DNA of 64,000 nt from Collybia mongolica. Its lineage: Eukaryota; Basidiomycota; Agaricomycetes; Agaricales; Clitocybaceae. The stretch is taken from positions 124,001-188,000 of the forward strand of contig JAAXNY010000012.1 of NCBI GenBank assembly GCA_013420905.1, given 5' to 3'. The translations under genes and the position numbers were made by a program. Shown here piece after piece: positions 11,880-23,839 of this stretch (the first letter of the stretch is position 1; the number at the start of each line of letters is the position of its first letter). The notes below the pieces were generated by a model. It saw only the letters and a list, made by a program, of their open reading frames with translations, searched no databases and was not told the DNA's origin.

Positions 11880-12600
11880 CAATGTCCTGATTAAGTATAG
11901 ATATCTCATTACTTTGCTCAAGGATCGACTTGGGCGTGATCATGTTGCTACAGGCAGTCGTTATAGCAGGAACGATGTACTGATCGAACCAGCCGAAGGT
12001 GGCAGATGCCTCCCCAACGGTTAATGGGATGGTTGCCTGAAAGAGGGCAGTGATAGATGGAGAGACAAGGATGTTAGGGAACTTACGGTGAAGTCATTGG
12101 TCGCGCCTTCGACGCTGGTTATGAATTAGATCATGTTACCGTTGTGGAGGCCCTGGTTGGCCGTTAAGGAGAGGATATGTCAAGACACACTATCGTGCAT
12201 AATTGCACAAGCGCACCATGGTCGACAGAAGAATCCTATTCAACTGAAATTGAACGGAATACGCGATGATGTCAATGATACCATCATTATTATGACGTTT
12301 TTATTAGAACAGGACAGAAAGCGAGAGTGTGGAATTGGACCTGGTTTCCCTCGCAAAAGTCAGTGTTTAGATGCATATTTATGGTAGACTGACCCAGGGG
12401 GTCTATATCCGCATCGGACCCAACGCACCTGGTCTCAGACTCTTGACTTCTGTTTTGGCGGCCGAAGCTTGAAGCCTGGTCGTACCCATCAATACGAAAA
12501 TCAGGTAGACCGGACAGGGACCCTAGGAACACAAGGAGAACGAAACAGAAACCAGCATCATAGCAAAGGTCGAAGGTCACAGAGCCTGACGATTAAACAT
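11880..12600 (-). pseudogene. Decayed gene copy A, unknown family
   Basis: On the minus strand around 12160-11890 there is an exon-like pair. The first reads GLHNGNMI, then an in-frame stop, then EGATNDFT before a GTAAGT donor. A CTTTCAG acceptor follows, then ATIPLTVGEASATFGWFDQY and ITTACSNMITPKSILEQSNE. The same pair, at clear nucleotide similarity, recurs near 16.2-16.4 kb. The in-frame stop makes this copy non-functional as read. The family is not one I can name. Ends are approximate: similarity to copy B also appears around 12405-12580 (compare 16730-16860), suggesting a longer ancestral duplication. Confidence 0.5.
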
Positions 12601-12744
12601 TTATATGCTTATATTTGAATTTAAGTCACAAAATATGTGGTTCACGGCTAGGCTAAAGAGGGTCTAACCAGCCAGCAATACACCAAATAACCTAAAACTC
12701 CAATCATCATACCATCATAGATCGCCCCCCGGAATAGTCATTCG

Positions 12745-14897
12745 TCATGATGAAGCCGGATACATCGTTGCTTCCGCAGTGCTCTTTGTATCAACTAATA
12801 CTGATGATGGCCAGGTTGGCGACGGTGAGGGTGAAGGTGTCGGCAGACTGTCCGACGCGAGAGTTTCATCAGTTTCACTGTTCCAGGTTGTCGTCAGGAG
12901 TGAGTGTGGGTCTTCGAGTCGTGAAAGGTAAGGGGAATAGTAAATCCGTCATAGAATACAAAGCTTACCAGTCTTATATTCCTTCTTCTGCTCTTCAGTA
13001 AGATAGATATGGCCATGGAGCGCTCGCATAAGTCGGATTGTGCAAGCAGACACTCCCGCATTACTCTCCAGCTGCTTTAACATGGGTCGAGACATCTTGC
13101 CTATGTCCAACATGCTTTTTTGGTCTTCAGCATTGAGTCCCACAACCCACTCCGTTCTTTCTGTCACCTCCGTCAGATCCAACGTAACAGAGACTTGATG
13201 TAAAAAATTCGTGAATGCAGGAAACACCCTCCTGGGCTTCATGCGAGCAGCTGCAATCCAGTCTCGGAACCTTTGCACTGGAGTTGACCATGAATAATCA
13301 GTCACTACCTCGATTTCTAATTTTGGCATGGTGGACGACTGCCGACTGATTCCAACTATTGTTGACGGTCTGGGCTCGAAGACATTCCGGGTTTCAGGGG
13401 TATAATACCTATCATTGTGGGCATATTTCCACATCATCGTCGTCTGGGATTTCCCTGTACTCTCGTCTCTGTCTGAATTAAGGCAATGAGCAACAACTTC
13501 CCATCTCTTTTGTGACCTCTCTTCGCCGGAAGCCTGTGTTGTTGTCCCCCCTAGCTGAAGAGTCGGAGCCGCCCCAATGGTCATCTTTAGGCCCATAGAG
13601 TTATTCTTCCCCGTTGCTGAGCTGAGGGTGTCGCCGTCAGCGCGAAGTATCGTAGGGGAATAGCTCAAAATAGAAGCGTCGCAGTCTGAAGCCGTGATAC
13701 GAATTTGAGAAAGGCCCAGGTGGTACATTGATTTTCCTTTGGGAACAACGTGTATTTCTGCGTCAAGCAACGAGAATCTGGCTTCAATCCATGGCCCACC
13801 CCAGTTTAGACTTGGCGGCCGCGATTGGGATTCAGAATTGCCTTCTATCTGTATAGAATCATTACCATGAGTGGGTATATTTAGTTCAAGAAATTTAAGA
13901 TACTTACTGTAATGTCAACAGAAGCATTAGTCTTGTATCGAGTGGACCGTTGGTGGTTTTCTCCAGACATAGTGAGGGTGGAGCTAAAAGGGATGCTAAT
14001 CTCATGAGTGCCACAAGCATCCCGATAGTTCTTGGGCGCGGGGCCGGGGCGATCATCTATAGTTCCATCATCATCGTCTCCGTCTCCTTCGTCGCCGCCA
14101 CTACTACCCTTACCATCCCCGTTGTTACTTTTTCTATGGTAATTCCGACGGGGCTCTTCATCAGTGTCATCGTCAGTGTTTGACGAGCCGGCACTACCAC
14201 TAGTTGATTTCACTGAACCGCCGTCTGCATCCACAGGAGCCGAACCATTGACCACTTTTTGTTCTCGTATATCAGAGCAAAAAATTCCACGAAGCCGCCA
14301 AAGATCCCAAATACCATCGTTGTCTTGAGAAGGGGGATAGTGGTAGGTTGTGCTCGGTGTATATATGATGACTGGGAAAGGTTTAAAGGTAGTTGCTACC
14401 CTTTCAACGTTGGAGAGGTGTATGTCATACTCAAGGAACAAATAGATTTCTTGAAGTAAACCCTGGTTTGATCCCAGCATCTCCCAATTGAAACCAGCTT
14501 GAACTAGATATGATCCCTCGAAATGAGACCTTGTGAGGGTATCACGCAGCTCGATCATCTTGCTCGTGGCATGATCAAAAGCCCGGCAAGCGGTGAAACA
14601 CTGAGCTGAGCCTGAACAGGGGCTGCTTAGAGTGACTTGAAGCGACAGTGAACATGGCGTGGAAGCAGGAGAGGAAGGAAAATCTTCCTGAGAAGGTTTG
14701 TTTTCCGTGGGTAACGTGCACACATCAGGCACGAATCCAGTTTTGATATCATCTTTTTTGTGAGCATCCCCGTTCTGAAAGTCATCTTTAACATCCCATC
14801 TACCATCAGGAATGGAGCTATTCATGGAGTATTGTCCATCGGCCAAGTCCCAGTTGTTCAAATTGGATCCGCTCGCTATCCTGCTGCTAGCGCTCAT
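12745..14897 (-). CDS. Unknown large two-domain protein, family member 1
   Basis: Three exons (14897-13908, 13848-12969, 12911-12745) give 678 residues. Residues 1-115 are low complexity. Residues 117-212 form a conserved block (ELRDTLTRSHFEGSYLVQAG, NQGLLQEIYLFLEYD, WDLWRLRGIFCSD). Residues 213-294 are an acidic Gly/Ser/Asp linker. From 299 a beta-like strand (IPFSSTLTMSG) leads into a long C-terminal domain to about 623, with WGGPWIEARFSLLDAE, WKYAHNDRYYTPET (470-483) and HGHIYLTEEQKKEY. The tail ends in LPTPSPSPSP. There is no signal peptide or transmembrane helix. A second intact paralogue at 20880-23380 shares the whole core and the position of the two 3' introns; the long exon is exactly 880 nt in both. 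I do not recognise the family and assign no function. Confidence 0.85.
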
Positions 14898-15839
14898 AAT
14901 TCGCGAAAAAGACGAAAAAGTGTCAAGTGAATCTGGAGCTGTGTTTACAATTTGGCGGATTAGGTTTCATTATCACTATTGAACTAATCGAATGCGTACG
15001 CCTTGGTTTTAGTCTGGAAAGTACATTGCGCTTGATGCGCGGAATGAGTTCTGAGGGGGTAAAATTACTGTTGCCATCCGTAGAGTTAGAGCCTGGCTCA
15101 TTCAGACGACGGCGCTGAGCCTTCCTGTAGATTAACTGCATTGTATACAATTAATTGGGAATAATCAATGTATCATCGTAAACTGTCTTTGACATACAGA
15201 ACGGATATGCCTTGGAATAAAAGGCCAGGTAGAGTATTGTTGAGGTATAGGACGAACGGCGCTGCGGATAATGTTAATTGTGGAAGGGAGTACCGACATC
15301 TGTAGTACGCACACTGGATCATTCTCTGACCATGGAAGAGCCTCATTGGGATAATCCGATTCCTTTGGAAAGCTGTCACGGTTCATACGAAATTCCCGAC
15401 TGCAGCAGAACAAGGTGAAAAGACGGAATTGAGTTGTTGAAGGATGCTAAAATGGCCGTTCTATATGAGTTAGGAGTGGCATAATGTTGTGGGAATGTAC
15501 ATGTACTATACTGATGGTAAGATACGGGCGGTGTATGTTCCATCTGTGCACGTCACGTCATGGTTCGCGGTTGAAACCTAAAATTATCCAAAATAGAAGA
15601 CATGTATATATGGGCATGTGCCCAAGCCCCACATAGTACATCATCGCCTTGCAATGTCAACGAATGCATTACAGTGATATACGCAGGAGGTGAGAATTTT
15701 CTAAGGAACACTTACCATATATCATCACGTACGATTTCCACTTGGTAGCGTAGTAAGATACCTAACTGTTGAGACGTATCGCCACGACTGTCCTGGGTTA
15801 TCAATCTCGTGAGCCCCTGAATGATTGGGAAAACAAACA
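14898..15839. other. Upstream of unknown-family member 1, no supported gene
   Basis: This is the promoter side of the minus-strand gene ending at 14897. Small frames (14923-15150, 15165-15413) lack motifs, and no clear TATA box was found for the gene. Confidence 0.35.
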
Positions 15840-16690
15840 CTGATCGACAGAGGTCAAGACGCTGTATTCCTGTGTAAAGCTGTTGCCATCACTGTCAGTA
15901 AGGTTATAGGTGATTCTTATCCAGAGAAGGTGCATTCCGAAGCTGTGTCGGGGGGTGGGGTTTATGGGGTCAGGAGGAGTCCTAGTAAGGCATGAAACAC
16001 AATCCAATCATGATGGAGCGTGAAAAACGTTGGCACTTTCGACATCCCAAAGTATAGGAGTTACTTTGAGGTCCTCGCTGCGAGGCATGAGGTTTGGTAC
16101 AAAGGCTTCTCACAGGAAGCTTCGGAACCAGTGTAGCATTCATGGCCGTGAAACGATCATGAAAGGTCCTGTACCAAGATATCGATTTCATTGCTCTGCT
16201 CGAAGGTTGATTTGTGCGTGATCAAGTGGCCGCAGGCGGCTGCTAATGAAGGAACAATGTACCGATCGAACCAACCGAACATGATGATCATCTGCGCGGA
16301 GGTTACTGGAGTGGAAGCCTAATGAAAGACGGAGATGAGGCAAAGCCAACAGAAGAGCGTTAGAGAATGTACGATGAAGTCGTTGCTCGCGTTCAGCATC
16401 CGCTATGAACGGGATCATGTTGCCATCGTGGAGGCCCCAGTATTTGTTTAAAATTTTCTTATGATGATTTATTGTATCGGCATACCCTGGCGAGCTCACC
16501 CCACTTCACAGAGCCATCCAATACCCATTTTGAGCGCGGTGGATTGTCCAATCATACTGGTGGCATAAAAAGCATCATACCGCTCCTCAGATTGCACAGA
16601 GAGTGAGAGTGTGGAAGAGAAAGGGGAAGAAAGGTGATGAGGATGCTTGAACGAACCATGGCTACCTTGACATGATATCAGTGCTTGGGT
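15840..16690 (-). pseudogene. Decayed gene copy B, unknown family
   Basis: Minus-strand fragments read in order: GLHDGNMIPFIADAERE near 16440-16390, a GTACAT donor, then STPVTSAQMIIMFGWFDRY and HLITHKSTFEQSNEIDILVQ near 16320-16170. A last piece near 16000-15840 reads RHSFGMHLLWIRITYNLTDS. The first two pieces match copy A at 12 kb exon for exon. The sequence between pieces shifts frame: the end of the first piece reads QRLH where copy A has NDFT, and a stop follows ILVQ downstream. No complete model can be built, so I call a decayed copy. Upstream at 16660 an ATG with a signal-like stretch (VRSSILITFLPLSLP) is quickly stopped. Confidence 0.5.
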
Positions 16691-16699
16691 GGAGTATTT

Positions 16700-18022
16700 A
16701 TAGTGGAATGGCTCGGAGAGCCCTGTCCGTATCGCGTCAGATGTATCTGGTCTTAAGTCGTGGTTTCGAAGTTTGACAGTTAACCATTTGAACCTGCGAA
16801 TAAAAAAATCAGGTACAGTCAGTGATCAAGGGGTCACAGGTCACCAAGAAACGCTTTCGAGATGCGTGCCACGATAGTGGAGTCTCTTCCTGGGGCAAAA
16901 AGTAAATGGCTGGGCGGAGACGTTTAGGGGAAGGGGAGCCACAGATATATTTTGTGGCCAAACGTACCCGCATACTCTAGGTGGACGTCCACCTCGGCAT
17001 CGAGCACATTGAATTCCATCGGACGGCTTATTCCACCACAGCACATAAAGCCAGAGAAACCAGAGGGGAATCAGAGCGAAACAAGTACCCGATACAGTAC
17101 CCCATTGTCATCCACATTCAAGATGAGTGACGACAGCCGTCTGGATGATTAGACGCTTTAGGCCTGCCTGTGGCTACAGGACCGAAGATTCTCGTGCTGA
17201 AAGCTGTTCTGTTCTCGAATTCCAGAATGCTTCGTTCCGATACATGGTATTTAGCTGATTGTGGGGTATATCCTTGGCTATTGAAAGAGATACGTGAGGG
17301 AAAAGCTTGTCGATTGTTGTTGTTCTCCACTGTTCTAGCTCAACATAGACTGGTAGGTTGCAGCAGCCACCATGATGCACGATGGGGGCTGGATAGGACA
17401 CAGATGCGAAGAAAGCTTGGCGAGTATACACATCGGATCAAATCCAAGTGGTTCTTTGTTGGTGTGTACTGCTTGATGGAAAGCTGTCCGTATTAGAGAT
17501 GAGGAAGGCAGACTCCAAGGGCGTGCCATGAGAATAGTATTGCCTGAACTATAAGTAGTGAGAACCAGTCAATTACGTTCGACGTGCGAATATTGGGCCC
17601 TATGGGTTGCTAGCACCCTTTCGAGGCCTAGATGTGGTTACCTTATCCCATATCAGTGTTTCGTATGAGGGAAGAATATAAGAGATACCTAAGCTGAGGA
17701 GGAAATTTGTCGTATGTACATCATACTTAGTGGTGGGCAGTGAGGAAGCCGGAAGGGGTTTGAGAGGGTAAACAGTGGCAGTTATTGGTTAGGAGTCTTA
17801 TGACTGATTTTGGTGGCTGTGCCGGGCCAACTTTAAAATTTCCGATCGGTACGGGAGGTCTTTGTAGTGGCGGTAAAATTATGCAAGTTACGATTCGCGA
17901 CATGTAATAAGCAGAGATATATATACCGGACGACCAAAATTATAACGCGGAAATCTAGGACCCCATGAGGAAAGCTCCGAAGCTATAGCCATAGTACTGT
18001 ATTTCTGTCTTCCTCTATGGTA
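16700..18022. other. Intergenic with possible gene debris
   Basis: The segment 16730-16860 resembles 12405-12580, extending the A/B duplication. A short minus-strand stretch near 17030-16925 reads FNVLDAEVDVHLEYAG, faintly like the LLDAEIHV segment of the unknown two-domain family, but it is too short to call. No intact gene is seen. Confidence 0.35.
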
Positions 18023-19246
18023 TTAGACATACTTGGAAAACAGGGGTATCAACGACTGAGCAAGTGTATAGCTGAACACCAGTTTAGGTCCAACAACGAG
18101 AATCTAATGAATCTGGTTAGTTTGACTCCCAGATATTGAGATGGAATATGCGTACCTTGGGCGTCAAGCCCTTGAAGAACGCAGTGGGGCCTTCGTTCTT
18201 CAGCAACTCCTTCACAACGGTGACTCCCGGCACTTTGTGTTCAAAGTTGGCGTTTTGGATGCGCGTCTTGACTGTATCAAGGGGCGCAGCGACAGTAATG
18301 GACGCGACAGCACCAGCGACAGACGCAATGAAGTTCTGTCCCCACGTTGCCTTGGAGTAGTCTTCCACGCCAAGGACATATTCCTTGGTCACGGCGGAAG
18401 CACCAAAGAGCTGGGAACAGGATTTTCAGACAATGCGCTGGTGGGGCCAGGTTGATGGACGTACTGCGAAACTCCCAGGTGCGTTCCGCGCCATTGTCCA
18501 TCCCCATCCGCGGTAGAGCGTCGTGCCCTCCTCTGCAAAAATTCGGATGACCCCTCGGCCTCGGAAGGCTTCGGGGTTTACCTGCCGCTTGATTTTGAGG
18601 GCGTCCAGTGGTAGAAGGACCTATATCACATGTGTGAGAAATGCATACCACGATGGTGGGAAGCAAGGGAAACATACAACTTCACCGATGCCCGTCAGGC
18701 TGTAACGACAAGGTGAGTTTGGATTGCGGGACGAAACGGAGACCCGAACCTTCCAGCTGTAGCTTGCATCATCATCTTCCCCTTGCGTTCGCCGAACGTG
18801 TTCGTGAACTGCGTCTTGTAGTGCTTATTGATAAGGTCGTTGAACCATGGCTGGCCACCAAACTTGTACACGCGCTGCGAGACTTTGTACCCTGCTGCAT
18901 ACCCTAAACCGGGGAATAGAGACAGGAATTTTCGTGCCAGTGGTGCTGTTGCCGCATCCCTGAATATAATTGGTGATAGCGTCTGGAACGAGACCTGTAA
19001 AGATATATAAACTACGTCACCAGGTGAAGGAACACTTTGTTCGCACCTTAGCCTTGTTGCTCATCAACCGCTTTGCAACCGTGTCCACCGGGTGAAAGAT
19101 GAGAAGCTCAGCAATACCTCAATTCACGCATAAAGTGAGTCAAACGCGACTTGCTATGTATAAACGATAGACTGACCAGATGTCCCCGACCCCAAGATAC
19201 GGGCGGCTGCTGAGTCTTTTCCTTTGCTTGACGTTGGGGGCGACAT
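18023..19246 (-). CDS. GGC1: Mitochondrial GTP/GDP carrier (SLC25 family)
   Basis: Seven exons (19246-19177, 19117-19047, 18994-18750, 18699-18678, 18620-18465, 18410-18156, 18103-18023) give 299 residues, close to the 300 of yeast Ggc1. Three carrier repeats each show the P-x-D/E-x-x-K/R signature: HPVDTVAKRL, LPLDALKIKRQ and APLDTVKTRIQ. Diagnostic Ggc1 segments are present: FPGLGYAAGYKVSQRVYKFG, YRGWGWTMARNAPGSFA, EYVLGVEDYSKATWGQNF and GPTAFFKGLTPK. The protein exchanges GTP for GDP across the inner mitochondrial membrane and affects mitochondrial iron homeostasis in yeast. One exon is only 22 nt. It is an intact housekeeping gene sitting inside a stretch otherwise full of decayed and unknown genes. 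Confidence 0.95.
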
Positions 19247-20783
19247 TGGTTGTTCAAAGTGAGAGAGCAACAAGGGGTCACAGGGGATTTTATAACAGCA
19301 AAAGAGCTGTGGGATCGAAACAGCACTTCATTTTCAAATGAGCAATTTTTTTGAAAGCTGTCGCACAACACCGTCAAATTCTGCCACGCGAGCGGTCGAT
19401 TGTGTTCTAGGCACAATCATCCCGCTGACCGGATTGAATTTTGCTTTTATTGCCACCTCTTCCTATCCTCCACACTCAACTTGACGCTTTACTTTTCTGC
19501 GAAAGTCTGGCCTTTGAAAGTTTGCAATTATGATGGCCGTAGTCTACGGGGAAGTTTAGTCATGATACCTCCACCGGGCAAAGCAATGAATTATTGGTCA
19601 TCATTGCTGTGGAATAGGACCTCCAATGTTAGATCCACTCGGTTCATGGTTAAACCTCCAGTATAGTTTTCCGAGGAATGCACCGCCTACCTACTTACGA
19701 CTTCTCAGCGCCCTTGAACCTTATGTCCACATGAATGTTAAAACAGATTTACTGGAGATGTGACCATCTAAGAGAGTGAAAGGGGTGTTGCCGGTGAGTC
19801 CTATGCGATATTTCGGGTGTTGATGTTTCTTATGATAATATATATATAGTACCGGGTGTTAGATGTGATACGCGACAATCTCCAAGCATTGGAGAAGACC
19901 CCAGAGCCCCCCCCCCAACGCCACAAACTTGAAGATAAACTCCAAACCGAAACTCCACGGGAGGATCAAACAATCACTCAAACGTGGTTCTCATCTTCGT
20001 GCTTCGATAAATCAGCCCTTCTTGGTGTGGCGGGGCAACATCATCGTTGTCCCGCAGAATATCATGGTCAGCTATATTTTATTCTTGTTTCTCAGCGACG
20101 CGATGATGTTGAATGTGAGTCGCTGTATACACGCCTAAAGTTCTCTGCCTTACGCACATTGTTTTTTTTTGTCAGAGGGACATTTACATCTAATTTCATA
20201 TCACTTGTCACCTCCATCCCTCAATACTAATTGTAAAAGCTCGGGATGGTCATGCTTTTTGACTTTCCCTCAAATCTACCGAATCGCTGCAGTCTGGCTA
20301 CTCACTTCGGCACTTTTGCCTTTTGTCCAATCCTATGGCTGTTCTATATACAGCGTGAAGAACTCCTCAGCAATTCGAGAGAAGCAACGACAATAAGCAT
20401 ATACGGCACTTATACCTGTGCGCTGTGCTTAACAATCAGAATGTTCTGAGACTAGGCGCCTATTTTTCTCCATCTGTTTATTTGGTGTGCTATACCAGTC
20501 CTAATCTCATTAATAGTTCTCATCAATGTCAATTTAGTCGCCCGTCGCGCGTCACAATACTCCAAATTCGAATTTCCAATGCCGTTTGCACGGCCTTTTT
20601 CTAGGAACTCGGACTCGGGTTAAGCTATTCCGTCAATCAGCTGGTCATTCCCGAATACTATCCCGGGCTTTATCAATTTGGGGTTCCGTAATCTTCGAAG
20701 CACAGAGCTCCATCAAGAGAATGTACACCACAGCCCCAACACACTCCTAGTGTATACAAGCCATCAATGGAGCCGCATTGAGT
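19247..20783. other. Intergenic, no supported gene
   Basis: Frames at 19856-20230 and 20169-20449 include a hydrophobic stretch (ALLPFVQSYG) but start on non-ATG codons and show no recognisable family. I call nothing here. Confidence 0.35.
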
Positions 20784-20790
20784 TATAAAA
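20784..20790 (+). promoter_or_regulatory. TATA box of unknown-family member 2
   Basis: TATAAAA lies 96 nt upstream of the ATG at 20880, in the sense orientation, a spacing like that of the TATA boxes at 4507 and 63012 in this window. Confidence 0.45.
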
Positions 20791-20879
20791 GCGGAAGCAA
20801 GAGTGTACCGCAGTTGGCTTCTGGGTGTGAAAATTCCCCCACGACCATTTCCTTCTCACCATTCAACAACGATACAAGC

Positions 20880-23380
20880 ATGGATTTTGATACCCCAACT
20901 CGACAACATTCCGAAAGGACAGATAGTTCAATATCAACTGCTCTGAGTGGAAGTTCCTACCCCTCACCACTACGGCTCGAATTGGTGCGCGATGGAAGCA
21001 ACGAGCCAACGTATAAGATATGCGAGGAACCGGCTCGCACTGGTATCACTAGCAAGCGCGGCCGATATTCCAGATTCCTCAATTGGCGCATTCTTCTGTC
21101 ACCACTGCGATCAGTACGCTACACTTCTCACATGTCGATGGACAATTCTTACTCGCCTGTTTTTCCCTAACTCCCTAGATCTTGGACAAGGGCCCAACCA
21201 TCAAAGCCGGCGAAACACGTTCTCTTTCAGAACGAGCAGGCAATCCAGCTATCTTTCCTCCACGCCATCCCGACGACCTAAATGAGAGTAAGCCTGATCA
21301 TCCTCTGCGTGCGCGGAGCCGAAGTCCAAACGGTACGGCTTTAACTAAAGCCAGTCACCTAGCTGATTTCCTGAAAACTCAGACTCAGTGTACACATTAC
21401 CCAGCCCGGTGTACGCTGACGGTCGGCAGTTAGCTTCATCGCCAGGACCGCTAGACTCGCGGCAGGAGGTGGAAATAACGGCAGGGGGTACGCAATTCGA
21501 TAGAGATGGCGCTTCGCAGTCGGCCTCCCACAGCCCCTCTGCGATATCCCCTGGGGGCGATAGCCTCCCTCAGTCTCACCTTAATCTACCCGGGCGGTGT
21601 GTCGTTGCAGATCTCGCTCTGTTGCACATTAGCAGGAAAGAGGCAGATTTGCGGGACACATTCGCTAGGTCTGGTTATGAGGGCTCGTATCTAATTCAAG
21701 TTGGCTTCAATCAGGAGATGCTGGGCTTGAACCAAGGCCTCCTTCAAGAGATATACCTCTTCCTCGACTGCGAGGTACACCCAAGTCGTGCTGAGAACAT
21801 AGCAGAAATATTAGATCCATTTCCTGTCACCATCTACATGCCCGGCGCAGTGCAACACTATCCCCTCTTAAAAGATGAGGATGCATGGGACCTGTGGACA
21901 CTTCACGGAATCTTCTGCTCCGAATTAAGGGACTATAAAATGGCCGAGACTCTTGCTCCTTCAGACGCCACCGATAATCCTGCCGGTTCCTCAAACAATG
22001 GCACTGGCGCTGGCGAGCGCTCCGGTGATTCTGGCGCGTGCCGCGGCAATCTTGGTACAGCTTGTGGCAACAGAAACGGCATTCATAGGGAAGGTAGTGA
22101 GGGCTGGAATGGAGACGATGAAGATGAAGATGGCGGCGCAGGCGATCATACGGATATCCGAATTGGGACCCACTCTGTCCGGTATCGCGGCACCCGCGAG
22201 GTTTTCATTCCATTCAGCTCAACCCTTACTCTCTCTGGGGGAGCAAAGCAACCATTTACTCGATACAATACCAACGCGTGTATTGATATCAAAGTGAGCG
22301 TTATGAATCAGTTGTATAATGGTTCCTAAATGATAGTTCCAGATAGAAGATAATCCTGACTCTCAGTCGCGACCTCCCGGCCTGGGTTGGGGAGGTCCAT
22401 GGTTACAAGCCAGTTTTAGTATGCTCAATGCTGAAATGCATGTCACTCCCAGGGGAAAGCTGGGTTACCATCTGGGGCTTTCTCAAGTTCGCATGATGGC
22501 AACAGGTAGCAATGTCTCTTACCTGAATTACTCCCCAAAGATTATACGTGTCGACGCTGACGATGTCAGAACGGCGGCGGAGAGAGAGCGGACATTAGGC
22601 GTGAGGGCAACCTTTAGCGCAGCTCCGAGCGTTCGCGTAGACGGCTCGACCAGTCAGACCTTCAGCGAAGAGAGATCACAAAACCGTTGGGCGGTCACTT
22701 CTCATTGCCTTCCTTCCAACGCGGATGGCGGCGGAGAACGTGGAAAAGCAATAATGTGGAAATACGCTCACAACGACCAGTGTTATACCCCCGAAACTCA
22801 AAATGACTTCGAGCCCAAGCCGAGTGCCATATTCGGATTAAGTCGATTCTCAAATACGGTCCCAAGACTGGAGATTGACGTAGTAATGGACTACTCGTGG
22901 TCGGCCCCAGCGCAAACCTTCCGTGACTGGATTGCCGACACGACCCGCTCAAGATCTAAAAAATCACTCCCCGCATTTTCCAACTTTCTCCATCAAGTTT
23001 CAGTTGCAGCAGACTTAGAGCACGTGAGGGAACGTTCGGAATGGGCTGCGGGGCTCGATGCTGAGGATAGATGTGACGTTTCGCAGATCAGCAGGGAGCT
23101 CGACCCCATTTTGATGCCGCTAGAGAACAGAGTTGGAGCATCTAACTGTGAGGTTCTATTAAGAAGAGCGTTACACGGCTACGTCCACCTCACTGAAGAA
23201 CAGAGGAGAGAACACAGATGTAGTAAGTCCTTCTCAGTTTCCACAATGCGCGTAATATTCTAACAACCTGAAGGTCCGTACCCATGGCCACTAGCACAAA
23301 ACGCAGGGGACACGCTTGGGGTGGGGGGACTCCCAACTCCCTCACCGTCGCCGATACCGCCTGAGATAAATGTCACTTGA
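20880..23380 (+). CDS. Unknown large two-domain protein, family member 2
   Basis: Five exons (20880-21113, 21179-21287, 21383-22293, 22343-23222, 23274-23380) give 746 residues. It is paralogous to the minus-strand gene at 12745-14897. Shared blocks include LRDTFARSGYEGSYLIQVGF, NQGLLQEIYLFLDCE, LWTLHGIFCSEL, VFIPFSSTLTLSG, GWGGPWLQASFSMLNAEMHV, WKYAHNDQCYTPET, HQVSVAADLEHV and HGYVHLTEEQRREH. A Gly/Asn/Asp/Glu-rich linker separates the two halves. The N-terminus (MDFDTPTRQHSERTDSS) differs from member 1 and has two extra introns. The tail keeps LPTPSPSPIPPE. No signal peptide or membrane helix is visible. The third-exon acceptor (21382) was picked because it alone joins to the long conserved frame. 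Function unknown. Confidence 0.83.
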
Positions 23381-23839
23381 ACCTGCGCCACGAGCAACCG
23401 TTCAGATGCAAGGAGTCTTCATTACCACACCATTCCGATGCTACGAGTCGTTCTTGGAGTATCCTATCACTATCTTATAAAATACATGCAAGCAACGTCT
23501 TACACATTCCAATTACTCTTATTGTCTAATATAATGGTTACGCTATGGGCGGCCCTTAATCTTACGGCGCGTTTTGTAGCAAGCGCTTTGGGCAATACCA
23601 GAGTCGCATAATGACTCACATTAGAATTTAGAACCCGATGTTTGAAACCGGCCGCTGCCCAAAAGACGTTAAACATGCTGACAGCGTATTTGACACGCCG
23701 TCATAAAGCTCTTCTGTAATTCCTGCCTGCCGCGCTCCCATCCTACTTGGTGTGTACTAGTACTTCATTCTTGGTTAAAAGGTTGTGCGGCTAACGCATG
23801 CCAAGGATTATGTAATATCGACGGGGTTAACACGACCGG
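23381..23839. other. Spacer between family member 2 and its decayed copy
   Basis: No frame of note. It holds the 3' flank of the intact gene and an AT-rich stretch; nothing else is recognised. Confidence 0.35.

Noticed and set aside
16925..17030. Minus-strand FNVLDAEVDVHLEYAG as a relic of the unknown two-domain family
   Set aside because: Resembles LLDAEIHVVPKG over only a few residues, and the flanks do not extend the match.
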